This document shows positions 1 to 8,774 of a stretch of 64,000 bases of DNA, piece after piece. The DNA is from an uncultured Prevotellaceae bacterium (GTDB lineage Bacteria; Bacteroidota; Bacteroidia; Bacteroidales; Bacteroidaceae): NCBI GenBank assembly GCA_900314655.1, contig OMWC01000015.1, positions 1-64,000 on the forward strand, in the 5' to 3' direction. Below the pieces are notes generated by a model. The model searched no databases and had not been told where the DNA came from. It worked only from the letters and a program-made list of their open reading frames with translations. Each line of letters starts with the position of its first letter. Position 1 is the stretch's first letter. A program made the position numbers and the translations under genes.

Positions 1-30
1 AGGTAAGTGAAAAATCTGACATGGCAAAAT

Positions 31-55
31 CCTGAGCAACTTTTTGTTGCTCAGG
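31..55. terminator. Perfect 10-bp stem-loop
   Basis: CCTGAGCAAC and GTTGCTCAGG form a perfect 10-bp stem around a five-T loop. It has no T-run after the stem on the plus strand. It may be the terminator of a gene lying to the left of the window, but that gene is not visible, so the role is inferred. Confidence 0.4.
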
Positions 56-170
56 TACTTATAAAGAAAGTTAAACTAAAGTGCTGCGGAATTTAGGATC
101 CCAAAACTTGGATAACTCAGGATTTTTTTTGTATCTTCGCAACGTGAAACCAATTAAAACTACAAAGAAG

Positions 171-788
171 ATGAAAAACAAATTTTTGATATTACTGATA
201 CTGGTGGCTATGGGCTGCCTCAATGTGATGCGTGTTAGTGCTCAGAAGACAGCCGGAAAGCTCGTTTATTCGGTGGCCACCGACGGTTATGTGAACGTGC
301 GTCAGGCTCCTACCGCCAAATCGAAAGTGATAGGCGTATTGGCTACAGGCCGGAAAGGAGCTGCCCTGCTGAGTTCGAAAGGCACGTGGTGGAAGGTGCG
401 CGTGGATAATGTGACGGGCTATGTGAACAGTAAGTACGTGCAGCTCAGCAGCAAGCCCGTCGCGGTGAAGAATCTGCCGGAGTTCTACTATGAGCTATTG
501 GCCACGTGTCAGAGCATGAAAGAGGTAAATGTTTTTTTCTACAATTGTCCTGATGTCTTGGATGGTTCGCCTGTCTATCTTGACTATGAGAACGGAAAGA
601 AGGTCTATAAGATCTGTATGAGTTGTCATGCCACGCGCCGTGCTGCCGAGGAAGCCTGCAAGGAGACAAATAATCTTTTCGGCTATGAATTGTCGAAGGT
701 GTGGGCCACAAAGGGACTAGCTGAATGCGTTTATCTGCCCATGACGCCCGCTGAGGAGTATGCTATCCCGCTGACGCCGGGGGAATGA
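171..788 (+). CDS. Secreted SH3-domain protein
   Basis: This is a 205-residue exported protein. The start at 171 is chosen because it gives a clean signal peptide (Lys-rich start, hydrophobic core, VSA-Q cleavage region near residue 25). An upstream in-frame ATG at 81 would place non-leader sequence in front. Residues about 35-92 form a bacterial SH3 (SH3b) domain with the typical GYVNVRQAPTAKSKVIG opening and a GYVNSKYV ending; such domains usually bind cell-wall peptides or other ligands in the periplasm. The C-terminal 110 residues contain several Cys and are not recognised. A promoter-like TATCTTCG sits at 132-139, one mismatch from TAnnTTTG. The enzymatic role, if any, is unknown. Confidence 0.85.
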   Translation: MKNKFLILLILVAMGCLNVMRVSAQKTAGKLVYSVATDGYVNVRQAPTAKSKVIGVLATGRKGAALLSSKGTWWKVRVDNVTGYVNSKYVQLSSKPVAVKNLPEFYYELLATCQSMKEVNVFFYNCPDVLDGSPVYLDYENGKKVYKICMSCHATRRAAEEACKETNNLFGYELSKVWATKGLAECVYLPMTPAEEYAIPLTPGE

Positions 789-849
789 CGAAAACGATAA
801 CGATGACGAAAACGATAACTTGAAACCTGAAACTTGAAACCTGAAACTT
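789..849. repeat. Hexamer and heptamer tandem array before a start codon
   Basis: Directly after the stop codon comes an imperfect hexamer run (ACGATA/ACGATG/ACGAAA). It is followed by a period-7 run of TTGAAAC/CTGAAAC units that ends at the ATG at 850. The same arrangement recurs before the next gene (1336-1413) and, in part, before 22725. No Shine-Dalgarno sequence is present, so the array itself forms the translation-initiation region. Confidence 0.8.
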
Positions 850-1335
850 ATGAAGAAGTATTTGATTTCGGCTGTGATTCTCGTGGCAATGCTGACGGGA
901 TGTGCCACCAGCGCTGAAAGACTGGAACGCCAGGCTCGAGAGGCTGCCATGGTGAAAGAAGCTTTGCAGAACCGTCGTTATACGATTGACATCCACATGA
1001 TGCACCCACTGAGAGGTAGGGCAGTCAACGTGACGAGCAACTATTCGGTAGAGGTGAAGGGCGACACACTCGTGTCTTATCTGCCTTATTTTGGCAGGGC
1101 CTATCAGGTGCCCTATGGCGGTGGCAAGGGGCTTAATTTCATAGCTCCGATTACTGGCTACCAAAGTGAGACCGACCGCAAAGGTACGACTCGTATTATG
1201 CTGACCTCCGAGAATGAAGAAGACAGCTACCTGTATGTGCTGGAGGTTTTCAGCAATGGAGAAAGTTCCGTCGAGGTGCAGTCGCGCCAGCGTGACCGTA
1301 TCTATTATACGGGGCGTATGAACCTATGGCCTTGA
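850..1335 (+). CDS. DUF4251-family lipoprotein
   Basis: This 161-residue protein has a lipoprotein leader ending at lipobox LTGC (Cys about residue 17), so it should be anchored in the envelope. After an Ala/Glu-rich helix the sequence NRRYTIDIHMM, VEVKGDTLVSYLPYFGRA and YGGGKGLNF matches the DUF4251 pattern common in Bacteroidetes. The molecular function of that family is not known to me. It begins right after a heptamer array and shares its first six residues (MKKYLI) with the following gene, suggesting duplicated or co-expressed envelope lipoproteins. Confidence 0.8.
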   Translation: MKKYLISAVILVAMLTGCATSAERLERQAREAAMVKEALQNRRYTIDIHMMHPLRGRAVNVTSNYSVEVKGDTLVSYLPYFGRAYQVPYGGGKGLNFIAPITGYQSETDRKGTTRIMLTSENEEDSYLYVLEVFSNGESSVEVQSRQRDRIYYTGRMNLWP

Positions 1336-1413
1336 CTTCAACGTCAACGTTAACCTTAACCTTAACGATAACGATGACGAAAACGATAATTTGAAACTTG
1401 AAACCTGAACCTT
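1336..1413. repeat. Second hexamer and heptamer array
   Basis: Hexamers of the type AACGTC/AACGTT/AACCTT/AACGAT run from the stop codon. About three TTGAAAC-type heptamers follow and end at the ATG at 1414. It is the same composite as at 789-849 but with different unit counts, as expected for slippage-prone tandem repeats. Confidence 0.8.
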
Positions 1414-1704
1414 ATGAAGAAGTATTTGATTTCTTTTATTTTTGCCTTCTCGGCATTGATGATGCTCAGTGGCTGCATTGTTTCTGAGCAGAAACTCACG
1501 GAAAAGATCCAGTCTGCCATCGTGGAAGATGAGCAGTCGAAGGGCAGGACACTCGAAGTGACGGAGTTTTCACTTGGCGAAAAGACCGGTAAGAACTATC
1601 AAGGGGTGCTGAAGGGCAAACTTGATGGTAAAGAGATGGTCTATGACGTGACGGTGACAGACGAAGGCGATGACTTCGACGTGAACTGGACCCCCAGGCC
1701 ATAG
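1414..1704 (+). CDS. Small lipoprotein, unknown function
   Basis: This 96-residue protein has a hydrophobic leader and lipobox LSGC at about residue 21. The mature part is short and charged (KLTEKIQSAIVEDEQSKGR, then a beta-rich region ending DFDVNWTPRP). I do not recognise a named domain. The overall plan (helix then small beta sheet) resembles short Bacteroidetes lipoproteins of unknown function. It lies 78 bp after the DUF4251 lipoprotein on the same strand and may be cotranscribed with it. Confidence 0.75.
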   Translation: MKKYLISFIFAFSALMMLSGCIVSEQKLTEKIQSAIVEDEQSKGRTLEVTEFSLGEKTGKNYQGVLKGKLDGKEMVYDVTVTDEGDDFDVNWTPRP

Positions 1705-1734
1705 ACCATCAATTCTATCCCTGCTTAATTCATC

Positions 1735-2619
1735 TTATTTCCATTGCTGTTGGGCTGCCAACGCTATGAACATATAGTGAGAGGAGGCTCCGCCCAGGCA
1801 GTATTCTGTCTGTTGCCAAAGGAATGGGAATTCCAGCAGTTCTGGGAAATCGGGACGTATGAGCGCCGTACCTGACACCACTCCTCCTGGGATATATGAC
1901 CAGTCAGCGCGGTTCAGGCCGTAAGCGGTGGTTGCCGATTGGGAACCCACACCAGAGGCAAAGGAAGCCTGATTACTGCCGGGATGACATCCCAAGACGA
2001 AGTTGAGGGCATTCCAGATGACCTCTTTGTTAGTCAGCGCAGGGAAAGCCTTGTTCACGAAATAATGGCGGAAGGCAAACGACTGGATATCCCATCCTGC
2101 TCCCCAAATGGCAGGTCGGTAGGGAACCCCATAAGGTGTTTCTGCTGATGACTTGTTGATATTCTCCTGATAAGCAATAATTGCTTTTTCGAGTGCCTGA
2201 AGGAAGCGTTGCACTTTCTTGTCCTTCATTTGCCGCCATCTCTCTACGCCACGGGAGATGAACCATGCCGTCTGGTTGATGTTCTGAAGAGCGGCTTGCT
2301 GATTGGCCAGAACATAATCGGTGTATTTCTTTTCACCCGTAGTGAGGAAGAGTTCCACGGCAGCATGCAGACGGTTGCTGAGCAAGCGTGGGTTGGCATC
2401 ATTTCCGGCAGTCTGTGTTTCAAAGATTTCCTTGGCTATGTTGAGGCTATGTACTGAGAGAGAATCATTGAATCCTTTCATGGCCCTGGAGATGGCGGCC
2501 AACTGTGCTGCCGTCATCTCCGGCGTGGCTGTGCCTCGTGGAAAATCGGTCATCTCTTTCTGTGTACAACCCGTCAAATACATGACGGCAAGGAATGCGG
2601 TAAATAAAACTTTTTTCAT
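1735..2619 (-). CDS. Lipoprotein related to the C-terminal half of GH9
   Basis: This 294-residue lipoprotein (lipobox YLTGC) is built of helical-hairpin sequence. Its C-terminal third has features of family 9 glycoside hydrolases and related six-hairpin enzymes: NFVLGCHPGSNQASFASG, a Gly-rich GLNRADWSYIPGG stretch, and TEYCLGGASSHYMF, where GH9 enzymes place the acid Glu. It is much shorter than a normal GH9 catalytic domain (about 450 residues), and I see no DAGD motif that would supply the catalytic base. It may be a truncated or repurposed enzyme, or a non-catalytic binding protein. It has its own promoter (TATCTTTG on the minus strand at 2660-2667) and lies next to a pectate lyase, suggesting a role with plant polysaccharide. 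Confidence 0.6.
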   Translation of the reverse strand: MKKVLFTAFLAVMYLTGCTQKEMTDFPRGTATPEMTAAQLAAISRAMKGFNDSLSVHSLNIAKEIFETQTAGNDANPRLLSNRLHAAVELFLTTGEKKYTDYVLANQQAALQNINQTAWFISRGVERWRQMKDKKVQRFLQALEKAIIAYQENINKSSAETPYGVPYRPAIWGAGWDIQSFAFRHYFVNKAFPALTNKEVIWNALNFVLGCHPGSNQASFASGVGSQSATTAYGLNRADWSYIPGGVVSGTALIRPDFPELLEFPFLWQQTEYCLGGASSHYMFIALAAQQQWK

Positions 2620-2687
2620 ACTTGTCGTGGTGGGTAGTAAGTTTAAGAAATTGTTTTTGCAAAGATAGGTAATCGACGGAAAAATGC

Positions 2688-2718
2688 AAAAAAATATCGC
2701 GGGAAAAACTCCCGCGAT
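2688..2718 (-). terminator. Intrinsic terminator of the pectate lyase gene
   Basis: The 9-bp arms ATCGCGGGA/TCCCGCGAT surround loop AAAAC. On the minus strand the stem is followed by a seven-T run. It lies 32 bp downstream of the pectate lyase stop codon and upstream of the next gene's promoter, so the two minus-strand genes are probably separate transcription units. Confidence 0.85.
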
Positions 2719-2749
2719 TACAAATCAATACCTAAAATGATACTTAATG

Positions 2750-3955
2750 CTACAAAGAGGGCAGCAGACCGGCACCGCCTTTCCCCGTCAGGACCTCAGG
2801 CACCCGCCCGGCCTTCATGGGCTTATATGTATAAGGTATCACTACCTTACCCTCATCCTCCATGCTGAAGGCATCACAGAAGATGTTGTCTTTCAGATTC
2901 CAGGCTTTGGCGTCTTTCTGGCGGAAGGGATGCTTCACGCCCTTGTTGAAATAACATCCTTCCAGGAGCATCTCACAACCCTTGCGGGCATTGGCTGCTG
3001 CACTGTTGCCTGCACAGTCGTAGAGACAGTTGAGTACATGGATAGTGCCCCATCGTGCCATAGGCATGCGCTGATCGCAACCTGCGCCCCAGATGCAGTA
3101 GGCAAAGGTGACGTTGAGATTGTCAACACCCTGATTGGGATTGTCGCTGGCTCCCACAAGATTGGTGTTCATGTGCATGTAGGCGCGCTCGCTATAGCTG
3201 AAGGTACACCATGATACGGTGATGAAGTCGGAGCGTGTGTTGATGTCGAAGTTGGCGTCCATACCATCCTTAAATGCACAATGATCTACCCAGAGGTGTG
3301 TGGTGCCGCTGGCCGTGAGCAGGTCGTCGCCGCTTACATCTACGGATCCCGGTCCTTCAAACTGAATGTTTCGGACGATGATATTCTGGCATTCCCTCAG
3401 ATTGAGGATACCCGAGTGGCGGAATTCTTCCTTGGGGTCGTTCAGGAAGTCGATCAGTAGTTGTCGCACGTGGTATTCGGCTTCCTCTCTGACGCGATTG
3501 CCGTTGCTGAGTGTGTAGCCGTCGCCGGAAGTCTTCAGGGCTTTCACGTTGGCGGAATCGAGCAGGGCCTTGATATCGGATGTCATTTTGAAACTGGTCG
3601 TCAGCAACGCCCCGTTGCAACCGCAGATTGTCTTGTTCTCCAACTGCTCAGCCCTAATGGTCTTACCTATGACAAAAGGTCCATTGCTACCGTCGAGCAC
3701 CACGATGTCATATTCCTGCAGAGCCTTCTGGATGGTCCTGGCCATGTCGCCACCGTCGCTTTTCAGCGTGATGCTTTTTCCGCCCTCACCGCCGTTGAGG
3801 TTGTAGCATCCTCCTTCAAGGCTGCCCGACACCGCCCATCCGAAAGGTTTCCCAGAGTCGTACTTTCCGGTTTTCTGTGCGTGAATGGCAAGCGTGGGGA
3901 AAATCAATGCCCACAGCATGAGTATCAAATACTTCCGGTTGGAATATTGCTTCAT
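2750..3955 (-). CDS. Secreted pectate lyase, PL1 family
   Basis: This 401-residue protein has an N-terminal signal peptide (LALWALIF-type core, cleavage near AIHAQ). It carries the PL1 parallel-beta-helix signatures: LWVDHCAFKDGMDANFDI (calcium-binding region, about residues 221-238), SDFITVSWCTFSYSERA, and DQRMPMARWGTIHVLNCLY in place of the usual RMPRVRFG. It should cleave polygalacturonan by beta-elimination outside the cytoplasm. The RMPxxR spacing is kept, but the central Arg of RMPR is Met-Ala here, so activity should be tested. The promoter is TACCTTTG on the minus strand at 3990-3997. No SusC/SusD pair lies nearby. Confidence 0.85.
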   Translation of the reverse strand: MKQYSNRKYLILMLWALIFPTLAIHAQKTGKYDSGKPFGWAVSGSLEGGCYNLNGGEGGKSITLKSDGGDMARTIQKALQEYDIVVLDGSNGPFVIGKTIRAEQLENKTICGCNGALLTTSFKMTSDIKALLDSANVKALKTSGDGYTLSNGNRVREEAEYHVRQLLIDFLNDPKEEFRHSGILNLRECQNIIVRNIQFEGPGSVDVSGDDLLTASGTTHLWVDHCAFKDGMDANFDINTRSDFITVSWCTFSYSERAYMHMNTNLVGASDNPNQGVDNLNVTFAYCIWGAGCDQRMPMARWGTIHVLNCLYDCAGNSAAANARKGCEMLLEGCYFNKGVKHPFRQKDAKAWNLKDNIFCDAFSMEDEGKVVIPYTYKPMKAGRVPEVLTGKGGAGLLPSL

Positions 3956-4137
3956 ATGCGATTTGTTTTTTGATGAGTTTGTCCGGGTGCAAAGGTAAAT
4001 CTTTTTTTCATAAAACCAAGGAAAAGGAGTCGGTATTTGAAATTATTTTGAAAATGTGTGGAGCGTTTTGGGATTTATTTGTATTTTTGCAAATAAAATC
4101 ATTAACAAGACCGCTTGGTAAGTGGATTTTAATCATG

Positions 4138-4905
4138 ATGAAGAAATATATATTAGACTTATCGGTGAGCGCCAGCGAGCGTATTAATGAGAAGTATGTG
4201 CTGCTGAAACTCACCGACGACAAACCGCTGCCGGTGATTATTCCAGGGCAGTTTGTGGAAGTGCGTGTAGATGATTCTCCAGCTACGTTCTTGCGGCGTC
4301 CAATCAGTGTGAATTTCGTTGACTATGACAAGAACGAACTTTGGCTACTTGTGGCTACCATCGGTGAAGGAACCCGTCGTTTGGGTCGTTTGCAGAAAGG
4401 TGACACGCTGAATTGCGTGCTTCCTCTGGGAAATGGCTTTACGATGCCCGATGGGCAGCGTAAGGTGCTCCTCGTAGGCGGCGGTGTAGGCGTGGCTCCT
4501 TTACTCTATTTCGGCAAGCAGCTGAACGAACGCGGCATCAAGCCTACGTTCCTTCTGGGAGCCCGATCCGCCAAAGACTTGCTGATGCTCGACGAGTTCA
4601 GAAAGTATGGTGATCTGTTGGTCACCACAGAGGATGGAACGGCAGGTGAGAAGGGGTTCGTCACCCAGCATTCTTTGCTTCAGAAAGAGACTTTTGACCA
4701 AATCAGCACCTGTGGCCCAAAACCTATGATGGTAGCTGTGGCACGTTATGCCCAGAAGTACGGGGTGTATTGTGAAGCTTCGCTGGAAAATCTGATGGCT
4801 TGCGGACTGGGAGCCTGTCTGTGTTGTGTAGAGAAGACCACGGAGGGTAATCTCTGCGTTTGCAAGGAAGGTCCCGTATTTGATGTTAAACGTTTAAATT
4901 GGTAA
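4138..4905 (+). CDS. pyrK: Dihydroorotate dehydrogenase electron-transfer subunit
   Basis: This subunit passes electrons from the PyrD flavin to NAD+ in class 1B dihydroorotate dehydrogenase of pyrimidine synthesis. Seen here are an FAD-binding barrel with FLRRPISV, an NAD-binding fold with VGGGVGVAPLL, and a C-terminal [2Fe-2S] cluster region with CEASLENLMACGLGACLCC and a final CVC. The ATG at 4138 (or the adjacent one at 4135) is preferred over a far upstream ATG because family members begin at MKKY-type sequence. The promoter TATTTTTG lies at 4082-4089, so the upstream ATG at 3970 would precede the transcript. The stop is 3 bp before pyrD, so the pair is cotranslated. Confidence 0.93.
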   Translation: MKKYILDLSVSASERINEKYVLLKLTDDKPLPVIIPGQFVEVRVDDSPATFLRRPISVNFVDYDKNELWLLVATIGEGTRRLGRLQKGDTLNCVLPLGNGFTMPDGQRKVLLVGGGVGVAPLLYFGKQLNERGIKPTFLLGARSAKDLLMLDEFRKYGDLLVTTEDGTAGEKGFVTQHSLLQKETFDQISTCGPKPMMVAVARYAQKYGVYCEASLENLMACGLGACLCCVEKTTEGNLCVCKEGPVFDVKRLNW

Positions 4906-4908
4906 GGT

Positions 4909-5820
4909 ATGGCACGGTTGAATGTTAAGATAGGAAACCTGGAACTGAAGAATCCAGTGATGACGGCTTCGGGCACTTTCGGCTATGGAGTGGAGTTTGC
5001 CGACTTTGTGGATCTCAGCCAGATAGGAGGCATCATCGTGAAGGGTACCACGCTGAAATCCCGAGAGGGTAACGACTATCCGCGTATGGTGGAGACGGCT
5101 CAGGGAATGCTCAATTGCGTTGGACTTCAGAACAAAGGCGTGGACTATTTCTGCGAACATATCTATCCTGAGGTAAGGAAGATTGACACCCAGGTGCTGG
5201 TCAATGTGAGCGGCTCGTCTCCCGAAGACTATGCCGAGTGTGCTGCCCGAATCGATGCCCTTGAGGACATTCATGCCATTGAACTGAACATCTCTTGTCC
5301 GAACGTGAAGCAAGGAGGCATGGCTTTTGGCGTCACCTGTGAGGGGGCTGCCTCGGTGGTGCGTGCCGTGCGTCAGCGTTACAGTAAGACGCTCATTGTG
5401 AAACTCTCTCCCAACGTGACAAGTATCACCGATATCGCACGTGCGGTGGAGGCCGAGGGAGCCGACAGCGTTTCGCTGATCAATACACTTATGGGTATGT
5501 CGATTGATATTGAGAAGCGACGTCCGCGGCTCAGCATAGGAACCGGAGGCCTTAGTGGTCCTGCCGTGAAGCCCGTTGCCCTCCGCATGGTGTGGCAGGT
5601 AGCCAAGGCTGTCAAGATTCCCGTCGTAGGACTTGGTGGAATTATGAATGCAGAGGATGCCATTGAATTCCTCATGGCTGGAGCTACGGCTATCGAGATA
5701 GGCACGGCCAATTTCATTGATCCTGCGGTGACTCTGAAGGTACGCGATGGTATCAGCGACTGGCTTGACCGTCACGGGTGCTCTTCTGTACAGGAGATCA
5801 TCGGAGCATTGGATGCTTGA
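4909..5820 (+). CDS. pyrD: Dihydroorotate dehydrogenase, catalytic subunit B
   Basis: Catalyses oxidation of dihydroorotate to orotate in the cytoplasm with PyrK as partner. The 303 residues give a complete FMN-binding TIM barrel: [13 protein letters not shown] at the start, [13 protein letters not shown] with the catalytic Cys typical of class 1 enzymes, [13 protein letters not shown], and [16 protein letters not shown] with a phosphate-binding [10 protein letters not shown] near the end. The gene follows pyrK with 3 bp between stop and start, and the operon ends at a strong terminator at 5841-5879. Confidence 0.96.
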   Translation: MARLNVKIGNLELKNPVMTASGTFGYGVEFADFVDLSQIGGIIVKGTTLKSREGNDYPRMVETAQGMLNCVGLQNKGVDYFCEHIYPEVRKIDTQVLVNVSGSSPEDYAECAARIDALEDIHAIELNISCPNVKQGGMAFGVTCEGAASVVRAVRQRYSKTLIVKLSPNVTSITDIARAVEAEGADSVSLINTLMGMSIDIEKRRPRLSIGTGGLSGPAVKPVALRMVWQVAKAVKIPVVGLGGIMNAEDAIEFLMAGATAIEIGTANFIDPAVTLKVRDGISDWLDRHGCSSVQEIIGALDA

Positions 5821-5840
5821 ACGCTTTTCCTGAAGATATA

Positions 5841-5879
5841 AAAAAAGCGCCTCATCATTTTTCGATGGGGCGCTTTTTT
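5841..5879. terminator. Bidirectional intrinsic terminator
   Basis: A GC-rich stem AAGCGCC/GGCGCTT, extended by TCATC/GATG pairing, is flanked by A6 on the left and T6 on the right, so it can work in both directions. It sits between the convergent pyrD and TraB/GumN genes. Confidence 0.92.
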
Positions 5880-5891
5880 ATGTTCATTGGA

Positions 5892-6791
5892 TCATTTCAC
5901 TCCTTCAACGGTGTAACCGGCATTACGGAGCAATTGCAGAATACCATTCTCTCCGGGAAGTTTCTCGATGCCGATGACGAAGAGGGTGGGGGCACCTTTC
6001 ATGATTTCGGGCATCTTCTGTGCCCATCGGGCTAAGCGCTCTTGGCAGGCCGTCATCTCCTCAGATGTGGCATCGCACTTGCCGCCGATCTTCTCGTTCA
6101 GGGCCTGCTCGATGGTGTTCATGTTCTGCATCATATAGCCGTTGAGCACATTGTCCATCTGCTTCTGGTAGAACTGCTGATTGTCCACCAGGCACATCAT
6201 CTGCTCCTTCTGGCGATTCTCAGGAACCGCCTTATAAACGGCATTGGCATACTCCTCCACGGTCTCCATGCCAAACATTGGCATGTTGTTCTTTTGGGCC
6301 AGTTGCACGAAGTAGGCATCAATCTGCGACATCGGGTCGAAAGTGCCGCGGTGGTTTGCCAGATAGAGCCATATCTTCATCTCACGGGTGAGGGCGGCAG
6401 GCGTCTTCTTTTCAATCTTGGCTGCCAACATGCGATTGCGCAGATCCTGCTCTTGCGTTTTCATTAAGAAGGCGTTGAATCGCTTCAACTCGTCGGCGCT
6501 GAGCAGCTGCTGGATTGTCTTGCCGTCAGCGATGGTGGTAGCTTCCTTAACGGTCTGCGAGGCATCGGCCGTAGCCACGTCCACATTCAGTTCGCCATAC
6601 ATCTGGTCGGTGCCATTGAGGGCATCGCTGATGCCGTTGATAAGTTGCGCCATGGCAGCAGGTGCCAGACGGTGGGTACCCACCACATAGGAGGGCTTTT
6701 CGAGTTCGTTACCAGAGATTTTGTACATCAGCTGTGCCGATGCACCGATGGTGCCAAGCACCAAAGCCATTGATAGAATTATTCTCTTCAT
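5892..6791 (-). CDS. TraB/GumN family secreted protein
   Basis: This 299-residue protein has a signal peptide (IGASA-Q). The family hallmarks are YVVGTHRLAP near the N-terminus (the GTxH motif), FGMETVEEYANAV in the middle, and LFVIGIEKLPGENGILQLL followed by GYTVEGV at the end. TraB/GumN proteins are proposed metal-dependent hydrolases of the Tiki/EreA-ChaN type, usually with a His in the last motif (GxxHLPG). Here that position is Lys (IEKLPGENG), a notable loss that may affect metal binding. The promoter TATATTTG (minus, 6927-6934) leaves a 5' leader of about 130 bases containing a stem-loop at 6831-6854. Confidence 0.85.
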   Translation of the reverse strand: MKRIILSMALVLGTIGASAQLMYKISGNELEKPSYVVGTHRLAPAAMAQLINGISDALNGTDQMYGELNVDVATADASQTVKEATTIADGKTIQQLLSADELKRFNAFLMKTQEQDLRNRMLAAKIEKKTPAALTREMKIWLYLANHRGTFDPMSQIDAYFVQLAQKNNMPMFGMETVEEYANAVYKAVPENRQKEQMMCLVDNQQFYQKQMDNVLNGYMMQNMNTIEQALNEKIGGKCDATSEEMTACQERLARWAQKMPEIMKGAPTLFVIGIEKLPGENGILQLLRNAGYTVEGVK

Positions 6792-6830
6792 ATCTGAATG
6801 TTTTTATAAAAACCATACTTCTTTGCAAAA

Positions 6831-6854
6831 GAGAGCGGCCAAACAGCCGCTCTC
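6831..6854 (-). promoter_or_regulatory. Stem-loop in the TraB/GumN 5' leader
   Basis: Perfect 9-bp arms GAGAGCGGC/GCCGCTCTC enclose a 6-base loop. They lie between the promoter (6927-6934) and the start codon (6791). On the minus strand the stem is followed by TTTT, so it could act as a weak attenuator or a stabilising 5' hairpin. Confidence 0.5.
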
Positions 6855-6986
6855 AACCAACACAAAAACTAAACTAGACTTAACTAAACAATGACCGAGT
6901 TTCACAACTCTTGTCCTTGTCGGGTGCAAATATAGTTATTAACTTTGTAATTGAAAAACTTTGGCTTCTATTTTTAACACAATTTT

Positions 6987-8072
6987 TCAGCGGCTGTTAA
7001 TAATTGCGCTTTTATTTTTCAAATAGGAGTCAAAAACCACCATTGCAGCCATGGCTTCCACAATGGGTACAGCTCTCGGCAACACACAGGGGTCGTGACG
7101 TCCACGAGCCTTGAGTGTCGTGGGGTTGCCATCCAGGTCGATGGTCTCTTGTTCCATCAGCAACGTAGCCACGGGCTTGAAAGCTATCCTCATGTAGATG
7201 TCCTCACCGTTGGATATTCCCCCTTGGATGCCTCCACTATGATTGGTGCGTACCTTAATATGACGGTCATCGTTAACAAACACATCATTCTGTTCAGAGC
7301 CGAAAGTGTTCACGCAGTCAAAGCCTTCCCCGTATTCGAAACCCTTCACGGCGTTGATGCTCAGCATGGCAGCACCCAGTTGTGCATGAAGCTTCTCAAA
7401 TTCTGGTTCTCCAAGACCTGCCGGACATCCCTTGATGACACAGGTGATGATTCCCCCGACGGTATCGCCCTTAGCCTTCACCGAGGCGATGAGCTCTTCC
7501 ATCTCCTTGGCCTTTTCGGCATCTGGACATCTCACGATATTATCTTCCGTTTTCGAGAGGTCATACTTATGATAGTCCTTGTCGAGGGCAATGGACCCCA
7601 CCTGCGAGGTGTATGCCTGTACGGTGATGCCCAGCTGCTTCAAGGCCAGTTTGGCAAAAGCTCCACCTACGCATCGAGCTATCGTGATGCGTGCCGAAGA
7701 ACGTCCGCCTCCACGGTGATCGCGTATGCCATACTTTTGATAATAGGTATAGTCGGCATGTGATGGACGGAAGAGGCAACGCATGTTCTCATAGTCTTGC
7801 GAGTGCTGGTTCTCGTTGCGCACGATGAATCCGATGGGGCATCCGGTGGTTTTGCCATCGAAGACGCCGCTTAGCAGTTCCACGCGGTCACCTTCCTTAC
7901 GGTCGGTGGTGATACGGCTCTGTCCGGGTTTGCGCCTATCCAACTCATGCTGGATGAAGTCCATATCCACCTCAATGCCTGCCGGCATACCGTCGATAAC
8001 GCCGCCGATGGCTGCTCCGTGGCTCTCGCCGAAGGATGTCAGCGTGAAAATCTTTCCGAAAGTGTTGCTCAT
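6987..8072 (-). CDS. aroC: Chorismate synthase
   Basis: Converts 5-enolpyruvylshikimate-3-phosphate to chorismate, the last common step to aromatic amino acids and folate, using reduced FMN. The 361-residue protein is full length and shows the family signatures [19 protein letters not shown], RPGxxx-type [39 protein letters not shown] and [13 protein letters not shown]. It starts 21 bp after slyD and is probably cotranscribed from the slyD promoter. The main Phe/Tyr operon lies about 29 kb away in this window. Confidence 0.97.
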   Translation of the reverse strand: MSNTFGKIFTLTSFGESHGAAIGGVIDGMPAGIEVDMDFIQHELDRRKPGQSRITTDRKEGDRVELLSGVFDGKTTGCPIGFIVRNENQHSQDYENMRCLFRPSHADYTYYQKYGIRDHRGGGRSSARITIARCVGGAFAKLALKQLGITVQAYTSQVGSIALDKDYHKYDLSKTEDNIVRCPDAEKAKEMEELIASVKAKGDTVGGIITCVIKGCPAGLGEPEFEKLHAQLGAAMLSINAVKGFEYGEGFDCVNTFGSEQNDVFVNDDRHIKVRTNHSGGIQGGISNGEDIYMRIAFKPVATLLMEQETIDLDGNPTTLKARGRHDPCVLPRAVPIVEAMAAMVVFDSYLKNKSAIINSR

Positions 8073-8093
8073 GCCTACCTATGTTTCATTTAT

Positions 8094-8672
8094 TTAGCAG
8101 CCACCGCATTTGCCGCCGCAGCCACCTTCACCACAACCGCCTTCGCCACAGCCACCGCAACCGCCGCAGCCGTCGGCTCCACTGAGCATGTCTATCATTT
8201 GGCGGATTTCATTCTCACGGGCATCACGATTCTCGATGACCGTTCCCACGAAATGGAGGTCCATGCCTGCCAACGGGTGGTTCAGGTTGATGGTCACCTC
8301 CTCGTCCGTGATTTCATCCACACGACCCCAGAAACGCTGGCCCTCTTCGTTCTGCAGGGGAATCTGCTCACCCTTTTTCACATGCTCGCTGTCAAACTTG
8401 CCGTTCACGATGAAAGTATCCTTTGGCAGTTTCACGATGCGTTCGGGATCAGTTTCTCCGTAGGCATCTGCCTTTTTGATGACAAAGTCGAATGATTCAT
8501 TCTCGGGAGTGGCTAGTATCTGCTGCTCAAAGGCATCCAGTGCCACGCCGAATCCGCTCAAAAACACGAAGGGGCGCTCTTGCGTAGCTTCTTCGATCAG
8601 CATCTCTTCGCCGCCGTTACCCGTGTATAACTTATAGGTGACGGCCAGGAATTTGTTCTGTTGATTATCCAT
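8094..8672 (-). CDS. slyD: SlyD-type FKBP peptidyl-prolyl isomerase with Cys-Gly tail
   Basis: This 192-residue cytoplasmic prolyl isomerase/chaperone has the two-domain SlyD plan: an FKBP part (VFLSGFGVALDAFEQQI), an inserted flap (DAYGETDPERIVKLPKDTF) and NLNHPLAGMDLHFVGTV. The last 26 residues are almost only Gly and Cys with seven Cys and no His. E. coli SlyD instead has a His/Cys-rich metal-binding tail. Metal delivery (for example nickel or zinc) is known for SlyD; an all-Cys tail suggests a thiophilic metal here, which is inference. The promoter TACCTTTG lies on the minus strand at 8701-8708. Confidence 0.92.
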   Translation of the reverse strand: MDNQQNKFLAVTYKLYTGNGGEEMLIEEATQERPFVFLSGFGVALDAFEQQILATPENESFDFVIKKADAYGETDPERIVKLPKDTFIVNGKFDSEHVKKGEQIPLQNEEGQRFWGRVDEITDEEVTINLNHPLAGMDLHFVGTVIENRDARENEIRQMIDMLSGADGCGGCGGCGEGGCGEGGCGGKCGGC

Positions 8673-8730
8673 GTTATTTCCTTATTCTATTATCTGGATG
8701 CAAAGGTAAATAAAAAATCTGACATTCTTT

Positions 8731-8774
8731 GATTTGTGCTGAAAAAACGGCAAAAACCTTCAAACAATGTCTCA
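8731..8774. repeat. 44-bp dispersed repeat, copy 1
   Basis: Begins GATTTGTG and contains CAAAAACCTTCAAACAATG. It matches 37 of 44 positions with 10322-10365 in the same orientation. Both copies are intergenic and AT-rich, one upstream of slyD (behind it) and one upstream of the 10487 gene. The surrounding 8673-9226 stretch (554 bp) holds this repeat, a 22-bp array and no gene that I can support. Confidence 0.75.

Noticed and set aside
4894..5775. 293-codon minus-strand frame opposite pyrD
   Set aside because: It is a mirror of pyrD, a certain gene; the translation has low-complexity composition and no family signature.
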